63,469 nt of DNA from Chitinophagales bacterium (GTDB lineage Bacteria; Bacteroidota; Bacteroidia; Chitinophagales; Chitinophagaceae), in contig JANXQO010000115.1 of the NCBI GenBank assembly GCA_025353485.1, forward strand, positions 1 to 63,469, written 5' to 3'. This document shows, piece after piece, positions 26,001 through 33,822 of this stretch; positions within the stretch are counted from its first letter, which is position 1; every line of letters begins with the position of its first letter. Below the pieces are notes generated by a model. That model saw only the letters and a list, made by a program, of their open reading frames with translations, did no database searches and was not told where the DNA came from. Made by a program: the position numbers and the translations under genes.

Positions 26001-26203
26001 TCTGTTTTAAAGATGCCGCCGGAAGCCGCTCCTACATAGGATATCATAGGATTGCCCGGCTCTCCCACAACAGCAATTACACGGTTACCATCAGGGCCGA
26101 TAAAACGAAAATGAAGTTTGGAAAAAATTGCACTATCAAATTGTTGCGCAAAAGCAATGAAGTGAAGCATCAAAAAAATAATAAGCAGTTTACATTTTTG
26201 CAT
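23048..26203 (-). CDS. large secreted VPS10/BNR-repeat beta-propeller protein
   Basis: 1051 residues from ATG 26203 (a TTG 18 bases upstream is less likely). Signal peptide ends AFAQ. The region to about 690 consists of repeated BNR/Asp-box motifs such as TEDEGVSWRP, SVDTGKTWVN, TTDGGKTWER, SEDGGESWKL and TKDGGKTWNN, forming sortilin/xyloglucanase-type propellers. The last third (about 730-1050) is a beta-sandwich then helical domain. Such proteins are common in Bacteroidota and often annotated as glycosyl hydrolases, but no catalytic residues can be assigned here, so binding or scaffolding is equally possible. Confidence 0.8.
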   Translation of the reverse strand: MQKCKLLIIFLMLHFIAFAQQFDSAIFSKLHFRFIGPDGNRVIAVVGEPGNPMISYVGAASGGIFKTEDEGVSWRPVFDKMDNSSIGALAIAPSKHSHIWAGTGETFLIRPAHAIGNGVYKSVDTGKTWVNMGLQKTFRISRIIVDPNDTNTVYVAALGNTHMPQQERGVYKTTDGGKTWERSLFVDENTGCSDLAIDPQHPNILFAAMWQVDIKTWNLKSGGPGSGIYKTTDGGKTWKPLRNGLPGGINHPLGKTSVDVAYSNPKIVYALVEDKAPGLYRSEDGGESWKLMNESISMAQRAPYYTRVRVSTQDENKVYTISVTIMQSNDGGKTFNGNGDYRAGGDNHDMWFDPTNAKRIMVGHDGCVNMTNNGGKTWSNINLPIAQMYHVAVDDQIPYNVYGNRQDGYSYMGPSNSLQGSIPLGLWRSVGGCESGFAQPDPFDNNIVWSGCYDGGLDIFDKKTGHARDVRVYPEAAYGWTPADLKFRWHWNFPMMISKHNHNKVLVGSQFVHQTTDGGQSWQLISPDLTTNDKSHQQNSGGIAIDNLMTFDGCTLYTIAESPVKQRVIWTGSNDGQVQLTKDGGKTWNNVTVNIKGLPKWGTISCIEPSDYDEGTVYISVDLHQQGDFDPYIYKSSDFGNTWTFISNTIPKTNMAFVHQVKEDPVKKGLLWAGTDNALYFSVDDGNNWNQIKNDLPPSPIYGIAIQKNFNDLVLATFGRGFYILDDITLFREFSTQVQQSAAYLFNVKKAYRFQNKGGIHTERSFVTGENPKYGASINYYIKDKIKDSAFIIVRDSKGDEIKKFTGTNTPGINRVYWALNYNKLDVPSLRTRPRGKDWVKLDAVGKRDMYIWDLDMGPALEPPLVPPGTYSVELKIGDKTFKQQVDVLKDPNTTGTIDDIKKQNIFALKLYKSVKECFIMIDEMERLRAKLLFIIDSSNSSKTKKLQAVKLENDLWTLEGKVHDIFQTGAREDIFRSPAQLLERFLAIAKESSMSSADFKPTSKDVEVYEKLNSDLQKVESDYRLVKKSFIPIVPDIKIKSKVDRQQMKR

Positions 26204-26363
26204 GAGTGTGTTTTTAATCAATTTCCTAAAGGTAAAAGTAGAGCAGTCTAAGCATCAAAGGAGCAATATAATAATCGTTGGCTTAATTGCTTAATTCACT
26301 TACTGATTTTTTTATTTACTTTTCGTTATTAAATTTTTTAATCAGCATACTACTATTTCATTC

Positions 26364-26693
26364 ATGAAAATAGCACAACATCCTTTTGAAACTATTAACT
26401 GGGTTAATATTGACAAGGTTAAGCATTCCGGTGAAAATGGCTTTGCCATTTGGCAAACAATTATGATGGGTGATATAAGAATAAGAATGGTTGAATATTC
26501 TGCAGGTTATGTTGCTGACCATTGGTGCAATAAAGGGCATGTTATTTATTGCATCAATGGCAAAATGAAAACTGAATTAATAGATGGTAGAATAATGAAA
26601 ATGAAAAAGGGGATGACCTATCATGTTGGTGATGACAGCATGGCCCACCGTTCTTCTTCTAAAAAAGGTTGTAAGCTTTTTATTGTTGATTAG
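26364..26693 (+). CDS. DHCW-motif cupin-fold protein
   Basis: 109 residues without a signal peptide. The motif YVADHWCNKGHVIYC and the late THV..DDSMAHRSSSKKGCKLFIVD identify the small DHCW-motif cupin group. Conserved His, Cys and Asp line the presumed metal site, and it is cytosolic. Function is unknown in the family. The 3' end overlaps the converging LysE-type gene by 14 bases. Confidence 0.8.
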   Translation: MKIAQHPFETINWVNIDKVKHSGENGFAIWQTIMMGDIRIRMVEYSAGYVADHWCNKGHVIYCINGKMKTELIDGRIMKMKKGMTYHVGDDSMAHRSSSKKGCKLFIVD

Positions 26694-27366
26694 GCACAGG
26701 TGCTTCGCCGAGTTTATCCAATTTTTCTGCAGCATCTTTATGCGTTACTATTTTTATCAACTGGATAATGGCTGTGAGTGCAAATATTCCTCCTAAAACA
26801 TAATTTAAAATATTTTGGTTCGCATTCATTTTTTCATACATCAATTTGCCGCCAAAAATAAAAACGCAATTACCCATCAATGTACCCAGCCCGATACCAA
26901 TTATGTAAAGGTTATAATTTGAATTATTCGGTTGTAAAATTTTCTTGGTAAATAGTACGGTACTCCATCCAAACCAGAATGGTATTTGCATTGGGCTGAT
27001 GGCGCTTAAAGAAATGCCTAATAAAAAACGATGCATGTCCGGCAAATTATTTTCAACGGGCTGTCCGGTAGTATGATGCTTCATTGCTGTCATAAAACTG
27101 CCAACAGCTAAAGCAACTACAATAAACAATGTTAACCACTCCAGCCATTGAAATAATTTTTTTTGTTTGCGTATCCAGTTGATACCAACAAGAGAAATGC
27201 GTACATATATCATCTCCGTTAATAAAGAGCCGATGGAAAACCAAATCGCATTCTTAATTCCTTCTTCCACACTTATCTTCATGGCAAGTACGTTGAGCGT
27301 GCCTAATGGCAGAGATCCCAAAAAACTTACCATCATTCCCCAAAAAAATACACGTACCAGTTTCAT
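26680..27366 (-). CDS. LysE-family membrane transporter
   Basis: 228 residues with six predicted transmembrane helices. The start VRVFFWGMMVSFLGSLPLGTLN carries the LysE/RhtB family pattern (helix with SLPLGT in place of the usual GPG-type turn), and ISAISPMQIPFWFGW marks the mid-protein helix. Family members export amino acids; the substrate is not predictable here. The 15-base gap to the upstream YceI gene suggests co-transcription. Confidence 0.75.
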   Translation of the reverse strand: MKLVRVFFWGMMVSFLGSLPLGTLNVLAMKISVEEGIKNAIWFSIGSLLTEMIYVRISLVGINWIRKQKKLFQWLEWLTLFIVVALAVGSFMTAMKHHTTGQPVENNLPDMHRFLLGISLSAISPMQIPFWFGWSTVLFTKKILQPNNSNYNLYIIGIGLGTLMGNCVFIFGGKLMYEKMNANQNILNYVLGGIFALTAIIQLIKIVTHKDAAEKLDKLGEAPVPNQQ

Positions 27367-27381
27367 AATTGAAAAACTAAA

Positions 27382-27930
27382 TTAGCTTTTCTTAGCTAAA
27401 ACTGAGAGCGAAATTTTTACGGTATTGCTGAGTATGGCGCTGTTACCTCCAACGCCAAAATCCAAACGGTTAATTGTAAACCCGCCTACAAATAAATAAT
27501 CAGTTCCTTTAGGGGTTGCAGAAAATGGAAATGCAATTGGCTTTGTAACACCATGCATAGTAAGCGTTCCGGTAAAATAATACCAGCCTGCAGCAGATTT
27601 ATTCGTGCTGTTTACCTTTGTAGATTTAATCGTTATTACAGGATATGTTTCTGCATCAAAATACTTTTTTGTTTTTAAATCCTTATCTCTCATTTCATTA
27701 TCAGTATCAATAGTTTTTACACTAACTGAAACATCAAAAGTGCTGGTTGTAATATTGGTGGAAATAAAAGTTATATTTCCGGCCAGGCCTGAAAGATCGC
27801 CGCCAGTCTCTATTCCAAAATTTTTAATTTTAAAATGAACTTTGCTTCCTGCATCTGCAGGTTTATATTTTTGTGATATTGCTGTAAAAGAAAATATCAA
27901 AAATGAGAATGATAATAATAAACGTTGCAT
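27382..27930 (-). CDS. YceI family secreted lipid-binding protein
   Basis: 182 residues with a signal peptide (1-19). The mature region has the YceI lipocalin-like barrel: SKVHFKIKNFG, the segment DNEMRDKDLKTKKYFDAETYPVITIKS split across two strands, GTLTMHGVTKPI and INRLDFGVG. YceI proteins bind isoprenoid chains in the periplasm. It lies 15 bases upstream of the LysE-type gene and is likely co-transcribed. Confidence 0.9.
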   Translation of the reverse strand: MQRLLLSFSFLIFSFTAISQKYKPADAGSKVHFKIKNFGIETGGDLSGLAGNITFISTNITTSTFDVSVSVKTIDTDNEMRDKDLKTKKYFDAETYPVITIKSTKVNSTNKSAAGWYYFTGTLTMHGVTKPIAFPFSATPKGTDYLFVGGFTINRLDFGVGGNSAILSNTVKISLSVLAKKS

Positions 27931-27971
27931 ATAATCTTTATTTAAAGATGTAGTAAAGTTGCTTTTAGTTG

Positions 27972-29018
27972 TCAGATAAATTTATCTGCTTCTTTAATAC
28001 GCCTGTAATGTTTTTTGGTTGCTCTTAAAAATTTTGATCCTTTCAAAAGTGGCCAATATTTAATTCCCTGTTTGTAATTGTACCTGCTTATTTTATAAAG
28101 AACTTTCCAATGCATTAATATTTCTTTGTAAGCACCCATTAATGTATAGCCGGTATCATAAAAATGATTTGGCTCGGCGCCGCAACCATTATACTCCAGG
28201 ATTGAAAAATTCTTTTCCTGTTTTAAGTCTTCAATTGATGCACACAATATATCATAGCGTCCATAAAAAAAATCATTCAGTTTAATGCTTATCTTATCAA
28301 AGATTCTTACCAGCCTCTCATCAATTTCATTTTGTAAATTAATGAATTGAGCACCCCGATTATGGTTTGCCGCATAACTTAACATATATTTTTCACCGGG
28401 TTTTAAAATGGCAGTAAAGTTTGCGCCGTGCTTAACTTCCAATTCGGCTTCTCTGGTATTGGCCTTGGGATGCTGTTTAATTAATTGCTGAAGTGTTTGT
28501 TTTCCATCGCCAATTACCTGCAATGGAATTTTATGAAGAAAGCCAGTGACAGTTCCCTTTAGCTGATCGGGCTGGCGAAAGTAAAACACACTAACTTCCA
28601 TTGGGTAAGTTATCATCTCCTGAACAATATATTCTACCGGAACTTTACTGTGGTAATTTTTTAATTGTTCTTCTGTATCAATTTTCCTGAATAATATTCC
28701 CTGCCCTCCTACTTCCGGCTTTACAATTAACGGAAAATTAATTTTGTATTCCGGCAGCTTTTTTTTTACAATTTCAAAATCGCTGGTGGGCAATACATTA
28801 AATGTTGCAGGCGAAAATTCCAGTGGCAGCAGATCATGCATTTCCTGTTTTGGCTCCCCTTCCATACCACCAAAAGTTAGTTTAGGATTGCTGGGAGTAA
28901 AAAACCAAACAGAACCCGAGCGAATTATATACCATAACCAAACAGGAGAAATAGGTGCATATAAAATTTTAAATGGCCAATGCTCCCAATCAAATATGCG
29001 TTTAAAAAATAGCTTCAC
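27972..29018 (-). CDS. ATP-grasp domain protein
   Basis: 348 residues; the start codon is GTG. Residues 95-300 show ATP-grasp features: FPLIVKPEVGGQGILF (glycine-rich loop and Lys for ATP), VEYIVQEMI, and acidic/Asn residues of the metal site in LEYNGCGAEPNHFYD. Relatives include D-Ala-D-Ala ligase-like and carboxylate-amine ligases. Flanking aromatic N-terminus (WEHWPFKILYAPISPVW) suggests membrane-surface association. The substrate is unknown. Confidence 0.75.
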   Translation of the reverse strand: MKLFFKRIFDWEHWPFKILYAPISPVWLWYIIRSGSVWFFTPSNPKLTFGGMEGEPKQEMHDLLPLEFSPATFNVLPTSDFEIVKKKLPEYKINFPLIVKPEVGGQGILFRKIDTEEQLKNYHSKVPVEYIVQEMITYPMEVSVFYFRQPDQLKGTVTGFLHKIPLQVIGDGKQTLQQLIKQHPKANTREAELEVKHGANFTAILKPGEKYMLSYAANHNRGAQFINLQNEIDERLVRIFDKISIKLNDFFYGRYDILCASIEDLKQEKNFSILEYNGCGAEPNHFYDTGYTLMGAYKEILMHWKVLYKISRYNYKQGIKYWPLLKGSKFLRATKKHYRRIKEADKFI

Positions 29019-29240
29019 TAGTATTTTTTACAGGTTGCAAAAATAAGTTTTAAAAATTTGTGAGGCTCTATTCCTGCGCATTGTAGTTATACAAATTAAC
29101 AAAGCATCGTTTTCAAAAAAAGAAGTGTCTATTTTCAAATATGTTTTACTAAACTTTTATTTAACCTTCATTATGAAAAAATTCCAACTCTTATTATTAA
29201 TTACAAAATTGTTTCCTGTATTTTAGCCAAAACATTTTTA

Positions 29241-29750
29241 ATGAAAAAATTGTTGCTAATCTGTGTTATACCCTTTTTTGGGTTACAAACATTTTCATTT
29301 TCTCCCGGAAATTCAGGAGCGATCCGTTCATACACACTTCCTGCTGATTTAAATGCTATGGCCCTGCAGGAATTTCTAAATCTTACTCCCAAAAGATACC
29401 AGGAGCTTACAGGAAAGAGATTGACCTTTAAACAAAAGATTGGCTTCTCTATTTTAAAAGCAAAAATAAAAAAACAATTACCGGATGATAAAATAAAGAA
29501 CGTAAATAATGTAGGGATACTTTCTCTTTTATTTGGAATTGTTGCAATTATAGGTTTGATTGGTACATCAGTTCCGGTTTTAGGTTTTATAAGTTTGTTT
29601 AGCGCAATTGCTGCTGTTATCCTGGGTATAAAAGGTTTAAAAAGAAATAAAAAAGATAAAAACTCATTGATAGGATTAATTCTTGGCGGAAGTTATTTGT
29701 TACTCGCAATCATTTTTATTGCATTTATTATCAACTTTGGATACAAATAA
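29241..29750 (+). CDS. small membrane protein with signal peptide
   Basis: 169 residues: a signal peptide (1-19), a soluble segment with FLNLTPKRYQELTGKRLTFKQKI (split motif), then two or three hydrophobic helices (about 91-125 and 145-166) rich in Gly/Ile, similar to DUF4190-type small membrane proteins. Similar proteins with the LTPK.YQELTGK segment are frequent in Bacteroidota and uncharacterised. It ends 9 bases before the cysteine-rich Fe-S gene. Confidence 0.65.
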   Translation: MKKLLLICVIPFFGLQTFSFSPGNSGAIRSYTLPADLNAMALQEFLNLTPKRYQELTGKRLTFKQKIGFSILKAKIKKQLPDDKIKNVNNVGILSLLFGIVAIIGLIGTSVPVLGFISLFSAIAAVILGIKGLKRNKKDKNSLIGLILGGSYLLLAIIFIAFIINFGYK

Positions 29751-29759
29751 ATTGTAAAT

Positions 29760-30539
29760 ATGCAGGTACCCACAATGGCAGAAATGATGGCTAAAAACGA
29801 AACTCCTGAAGTTTTGTTTTGGGTTGGCTGTGCCGGAAGCTTTGATCAGAGAGCACAAAAAATCACAAAAGCCTTTGCAACTATTTTACATAAGGTGGGG
29901 GTTAAATATGCCATTCTTGGTAAAGAAGAAATGTGTACCGGTGACCCTGCAAGGCGTGCCGGAAATGAATTCATGTTCCAAATGATGGCATACCAAAACA
30001 TACAGGTTTTAAATGGATATGGGATTAAAAAGATTGTAACTGCATGCCCGCACTGTTTTAATATTTTAAAGAATGAATATCCCGAATTAGGAGGCAATTA
30101 TGAAGTGATACATCATGCAACATTTTTACAACAATTAATTGATGAGAGTAAAATAAAAATGAACGAAGGCGGTTCATTCAAAGGAAAGAAGATCACTTAC
30201 CACGATAGCTGTTATTTAGGAAGAGCCAATAATATTTATGATGCCCCCAGAAAAGTGTTGGAAGCATTAGATGTGGAATTGGTAGAAATGAAACGCTGCC
30301 GCAGCAATGGTTTATGTTGCGGCGCAGGCGGAGCTCAAATGTTTAAAGAAGAAGAAAAAGGGGATGTAAGAATAAATACTGAAAGAACAAAAGAAGCTAT
30401 AGAAACAGGCGCATCCGTTATTGCATCTAATTGTCCATTCTGTATGACCATGTTAAGTGATGGCGTAAAGATGAATGAGAAAGAAGACCAGGTAGTAGTG
30501 CTTGATATTGCCGAGATGATCGCAGCTTCGATGGTGTAA
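29760..30539 (+). CDS. cysteine-rich (CCG) Fe-S protein, heterodisulfide reductase-like partner half
   Basis: 259 residues. Two CCG-type segments are seen: FWVGCAGSFDQR ... CPHC in the first half, and HDSCYLGR ... GLCCGAGGAQMF ... CPFC in the second. These bind a noncubane or [4Fe-4S] cluster at the active site of HdrB/GlpC-like enzymes. The natural partner is a ferredoxin-containing membrane subunit such as the protein at 18022-19347. No signal peptide, so it acts on the cytosolic face. The substrate (disulfide, lactate-like or other) is unknown. Confidence 0.85.
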   Translation: MQVPTMAEMMAKNETPEVLFWVGCAGSFDQRAQKITKAFATILHKVGVKYAILGKEEMCTGDPARRAGNEFMFQMMAYQNIQVLNGYGIKKIVTACPHCFNILKNEYPELGGNYEVIHHATFLQQLIDESKIKMNEGGSFKGKKITYHDSCYLGRANNIYDAPRKVLEALDVELVEMKRCRSNGLCCGAGGAQMFKEEEKGDVRINTERTKEAIETGASVIASNCPFCMTMLSDGVKMNEKEDQVVVLDIAEMIAASMV

Positions 30540-30560
30540 ATTAAATGTGTAACTTTAAAT

Positions 30561-30773
30561 ATGGGAACTAAAGAAATAATCCGTGAAATAAAAAAATTGC
30601 CTCTTGCCGATAGAATTTCAGTAATTGAGAAAACGCTAAAAAGTGTAAAGGCAGATTCAGTCAGGCATCCAATAGAACATGCCAGTGAAATTTTATACAA
30701 TGATTATAAAAATGATAAAGAATTGACAGCATTTACTTCCATTGATTTTGATAAATTCTATGAAGCAAAGTGA
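30561..30773 (+). CDS. antitoxin of a MazF/PemK-type pair
   Basis: 70 residues, charged and mainly helical (IREIKKLPLADRISVIEKTLKS split over two helices), ending NDKELTAFTSIDFDKFYEAK, a tail seen in Bacteroidota antitoxins encoded before PemK-type toxins. The C-terminal peptide would occupy the toxin's RNA groove (family knowledge). Its last 14 bases overlap the toxin start at 30760. Confidence 0.75.
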   Translation: MGTKEIIREIKKLPLADRISVIEKTLKSVKADSVRHPIEHASEILYNDYKNDKELTAFTSIDFDKFYEAK

Positions 30774-31116
30774 AATTTGGTTAATTAACCTTGATCCCAC
30801 TATTGGTGCAGAAATAAAAAAAATACGCCCTGTTATTATTATTAATGATAATTATTTAGGCAAACTTCCCTTAAAAATTATTGTTCCTCTAACTGACTGG
30901 AAAGAAAGATATGCAATAGCTGTTTGGATGGTTCAAATTATCCCTGATAAACAAAATAAGTTATCAAAAACATCTGCTGCAGATTGCTTCCAGATTCGTT
31001 CTGTATCAGAAAATAGATTTATTAAAAAGGTGGGAATTATCTCATTGAACCAGTTAGAAAAAATTCAATTTGCTATTACCCAGGTTCTTTCAATTTCAAA
31101 TACTTTTCAAAAATGA
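30760..31116 (+). CDS. mazF: MazF/PemK-family mRNA interferase toxin
   Basis: 118 residues from ATG 30760 (a start 18 bases earlier adds an unlikely leader). It opens with SEIWLINLDPTIGAEIKKIRPVII, broken here as SEIWLINLDPT and KKIRPVIIIN, the RNA-binding loop of MazF. IIVPLTDW carries the catalytic Thr position and LSKTSAADCFQIRSV follows. MazF toxins cut mRNA at short sequences. The pair interrupts the Fe-S gene and the conserved gene downstream. Confidence 0.85.
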   Translation: MKQSEIWLINLDPTIGAEIKKIRPVIIINDNYLGKLPLKIIVPLTDWKERYAIAVWMVQIIPDKQNKLSKTSAADCFQIRSVSENRFIKKVGIISLNQLEKIQFAITQVLSISNTFQK

Positions 31117-31625
31117 ACTTCCATTTCCAGGATATTATTCCCGAAGATTTTAATGATAACTCCAGAGTTTGGATATACCAGAGCAACAGGGTATTCACTT
31201 TAAGCGAAGCTTTAGAAATTGAAGAGTTACTGAAAGACTTTATTAAAAGCTGGCAAAGTCATGGAGCTAAAGTTAAGGGGTATGCAAATTTATTTTTCGG
31301 ACAATTTATTATTTTAATAGCTGATGAAACCGCAACAGGTGTTAGTGGCTGCAGCACTGATTCTTCAGTACGGTTAATAAAAAATATTGAGAAAGATTAT
31401 ACTATAAATTTATTCGACAGGCAACTGCTTGCGTTTGTTGTAAAAGAAAGAATCCAATTGCTTCCGATGGAGCAATTAAATTATCCCGATGAAAATAAAT
31501 TTATAAATGCTGATACCTTATATTTTAATAATACTGTTGAAACAAAACAGGAATTATTAAGCCGCTGGATAATCCCTGTAAAAGAAAGCTGGCTGGGTAA
31601 TAGATTTTCATTTGCTGTGAATTAA
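31113..31625 (+). CDS. conserved Bacteroidota protein (often mislabelled ABC transporter ATPase)
   Basis: 170 residues, soluble. Signature segments are VWIYQSNRVFTLSEALEIEE, SWQSHGAKVKGYANLFFGQF and ADETATGVSGCSTDSSVRLIK. It has no Walker A or B motif, so the common label ABC transporter ATPase is unsupported. It is widespread in Bacteroidota near miaB. The first codon overlaps the toxin's stop (ATGA), so translation is coupled to a toxin gene although the two are unrelated. Confidence 0.65.
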   Translation: MNFHFQDIIPEDFNDNSRVWIYQSNRVFTLSEALEIEELLKDFIKSWQSHGAKVKGYANLFFGQFIILIADETATGVSGCSTDSSVRLIKNIEKDYTINLFDRQLLAFVVKERIQLLPMEQLNYPDENKFINADTLYFNNTVETKQELLSRWIIPVKESWLGNRFSFAVN

Positions 31626-31684
31626 TTTTTATAGAAAATTTCGTTAAGGAATTCTGCCATCCTGTCACCAAATTTTTAATTTCC

Positions 31685-31692
31685 TATCTTTG
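31685..31692 (+). promoter_or_regulatory. -7 box of miaB
   Basis: TATCTTTG matches TAnnTTTG exactly and lies 20 bases before the miaB start. This suggests miaB has its own promoter behind the toxin-antitoxin unit. No -33 TTTG is apparent. Confidence 0.45.
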
Positions 31693-31711
31693 CCATCAAT
31701 TTTATTTTTAA

Positions 31712-33133
31712 ATGTTTGAGTTAACACAGGATAAAGTTCATGATGAGAGAAGGCAGGGTGAAGCATTTGCGCCATTATCTGCATATGATGCTTCTCAAAA
31801 AAAATTTTATATTGAAAGTTATGGCTGTGCAATGAATTTTGCTGACAGTGAAGTGGTAGCATCTATTTTAATAGATAAAGGTTTTGGGGTAACTCAAAAT
31901 TCTGAACAGGCTGATCTTATCTTTTTAAATACTTGCTCTATCCGTGAAAAAGCAGAGCTAACTGTTCGTAAACGGTTAACAGAATTCAGAAGATTAAAAA
32001 AAGAAAAACCGGGATTGTTGGTAGGCGTATTAGGGTGCATGGCAGAAAGATTAAAATCAAAATTTATTGAAGAAGAAAAATTAGTTGACCTTGTTGTTGG
32101 CCCGGATGCATACAGAAGTTTACCGACATTAATTGAAGAAGCGGAGACCGGACAAAAAGGAGTGAATGTTTTATTAAGCAGGGAAGAAACTTATGCAGAC
32201 ATATCGCCAATACGTTTAAACAGCAATGGAGTTACAGCATTTGTAAGTATTATGCGGGGATGTAATAATATGTGTTCGTTTTGTGTAGTTCCATTTACAA
32301 GAGGAAGAGAAAGAAGCCGTGATGCTGATTCAATTATTAAAGAATGTAAAGAGCTTTTTGCAAATGGCTATAGAGAAGTAACGTTACTTGGACAAAATGT
32401 TGATAGTTATTCCTGGATAGATGAGAATAATAATGAGAAGGTTTCATTTGCAATCCTGATGGAAAGGGTTGCAAAAATATCACCGCTGCTTCGTGTACGT
32501 TTCTCTACATCTCATCCTAAAGATATTACTGATGAAGTTTTATTTACCATAAAAAAATATGATAATATTTGCAACAATATTCACCTGCCGGTACAAAGCG
32601 GAAGCACAAGAATATTGCAAATGATGAACCGTACTTACACAAGAGAATGGTATATCTCTAAAATAAACAGGATACGTGAAATCATCCCCGGCTGTGGTTT
32701 ATCAACAGATATGATCTCAGGATTTTGTACTGAAACAGAAGAAGATCATAAAGAAACTTTATCCTTAATGGAATATTGTGAATACGATCTTGCTTATATG
32801 TATTATTATTCTGAAAGACCGGGAACACTGGCTGAGAGAAAATATAAAGATGATGTACCTGAAGAAATAAAGAAAACAAGATTGAAGGAAGTTATTGCAT
32901 TGCACCGGATTCAATCTTTAACAAGTATGCAAAAACAGGTTGGAAAAATTGCCCGGGTTTTAATAGAAGGCAATTCTAAAAAGAGCGATGCTCATTGGGC
33001 TGGCAGAAGTGATATTAATAAGGTTGTTGTATTCCCAAAAGCAAATAATGATTTAAGCAAAGGAAGCTATGCTGATGTTTTAATTACAAAATGTACAGCG
33101 GGAACATTATTAGGAAAAATAAAAGAAGACTGA
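31712..33133 (+). CDS. miaB: tRNA-2-methylthio-N6-isopentenyladenosine37 synthase
   Basis: 473 residues. The N-terminal UPF0004 domain has cysteines in [20 protein letters not shown] and [10 protein letters not shown] for one [4Fe-4S] cluster. The radical SAM motif is CNNMCSFC (about 185), and a TRAM domain closes the protein (about 405-470). It methylthiolates isopentenyl-A37 of tRNA, aiding decoding of U-starting codons. Length and all motifs are normal. It is flanked on both sides by toxin-antitoxin genes. Confidence 0.95.
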   Translation: MFELTQDKVHDERRQGEAFAPLSAYDASQKKFYIESYGCAMNFADSEVVASILIDKGFGVTQNSEQADLIFLNTCSIREKAELTVRKRLTEFRRLKKEKPGLLVGVLGCMAERLKSKFIEEEKLVDLVVGPDAYRSLPTLIEEAETGQKGVNVLLSREETYADISPIRLNSNGVTAFVSIMRGCNNMCSFCVVPFTRGRERSRDADSIIKECKELFANGYREVTLLGQNVDSYSWIDENNNEKVSFAILMERVAKISPLLRVRFSTSHPKDITDEVLFTIKKYDNICNNIHLPVQSGSTRILQMMNRTYTREWYISKINRIREIIPGCGLSTDMISGFCTETEEDHKETLSLMEYCEYDLAYMYYYSERPGTLAERKYKDDVPEEIKKTRLKEVIALHRIQSLTSMQKQVGKIARVLIEGNSKKSDAHWAGRSDINKVVVFPKANNDLSKGSYADVLITKCTAGTLLGKIKED

Positions 33134-33136
33134 TTT

Positions 33137-33466
33137 ATGATAGCTATCGTAAAAAACAATTTAAATACAATAACAGATTTGTGTAAAAAGTATCATGTAA
33201 GGTCTTTGTATTTATTTGGAAGTGCTGCCAGGGTAAGTGATTTTACAGATAAAAGTGATATTGATTTTTTAGTATCATTTGAATCTCTTCCAACAATAAC
33301 AAATGAAGATATATTCTACAAAGTGGAAAATTATGACCATTTACAAAGGAATCTGGAGTTAGCTATAAATAGAAAAATTGATTTACTTCAGGAAACAAAC
33401 ATTAAAAATAAGTACCTCAAATATTTCATTAATAAAGAAAAGAAATTGCTTTATGGCATATCGTGA
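33137..33466 (+). CDS. mntA: MntA-type nucleotidyltransferase antitoxin
   Basis: 109 residues. The nucleotidyltransferase signature is LFGSAARVSDFTDKSDIDFL: GS, then 11 residues, then DID, one residue longer than the usual GSX10DXD. MntA proteins AMPylate and neutralise their HEPN partner (family knowledge). The stop lies 14 bases inside the start of the HepT gene. It begins 3 bases after miaB, so the pair is probably carried on the miaB transcript. Confidence 0.85.
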   Translation: MIAIVKNNLNTITDLCKKYHVRSLYLFGSAARVSDFTDKSDIDFLVSFESLPTITNEDIFYKVENYDHLQRNLELAINRKIDLLQETNIKNKYLKYFINKEKKLLYGIS

Positions 33467-33821
33467 CATTTCGGTTTGGCTGGAGGATGTTTTAATAGCA
33501 ATTGAAAGAATAAAGCAACATAACAGTACTATAAATTCATATTCTGATTATATTCAAAGTCAGCTTATCATTGACGCTACTGAAAGAAATTTGGAAGTTA
33601 TTGCTGAAGCAATAAAAAATGCTATAAAAATAAATCCTGATTTATCTATTTCTAACAGTTCTAAGATTATTGGTTTAAGAAACATTATTAATCATGAATA
33701 TTATAAAATAGAAAATGACAGGATATGGATAATTATAAAAAAAGATTTACCAATACTTGAAAAAGAAGTTAAAAAAATATTAGAAGATTTTGAAAGAAGG
33801 CTTGAATTAAATGAATTGTAA
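33453..33821 (+). CDS. hepT: HepT-like HEPN ribonuclease toxin (DUF86)
   Basis: 122 residues from ATG 33453, which overlaps the MntA gene by 14 bases. The HEPN catalytic motif RNIINHEYY (R-x4-H with the trailing Tyr that is the AMPylation target in characterised HepT) is intact, preceded by a four-helix domain. It should be an RNase toxin held inactive by MntA. Its end is 2 bases before the sigma-54 activator start, overlapping the longer frame that opens at 33811. Confidence 0.85.
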   Translation: MAYRDISVWLEDVLIAIERIKQHNSTINSYSDYIQSQLIIDATERNLEVIAEAIKNAIKINPDLSISNSSKIIGLRNIINHEYYKIENDRIWIIIKKDLPILEKEVKKILEDFERRLELNEL

Positions 33822-33822
33822 T

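Noticed and set aside
29173-29226. Tiny frame that looks like a signal peptide (MKKFQLLLLITKLFPVF) upstream of the small membrane protein gene
   Set aside because: Seventeen codons with no mature protein behind it in any frame; the real gene has its own start and signal peptide at 29241. May be a relic but is not supported.
31113-31625. ABC transporter ATPase
   Set aside because: This label is common for the family but the sequence has no Walker motifs or ABC signature.
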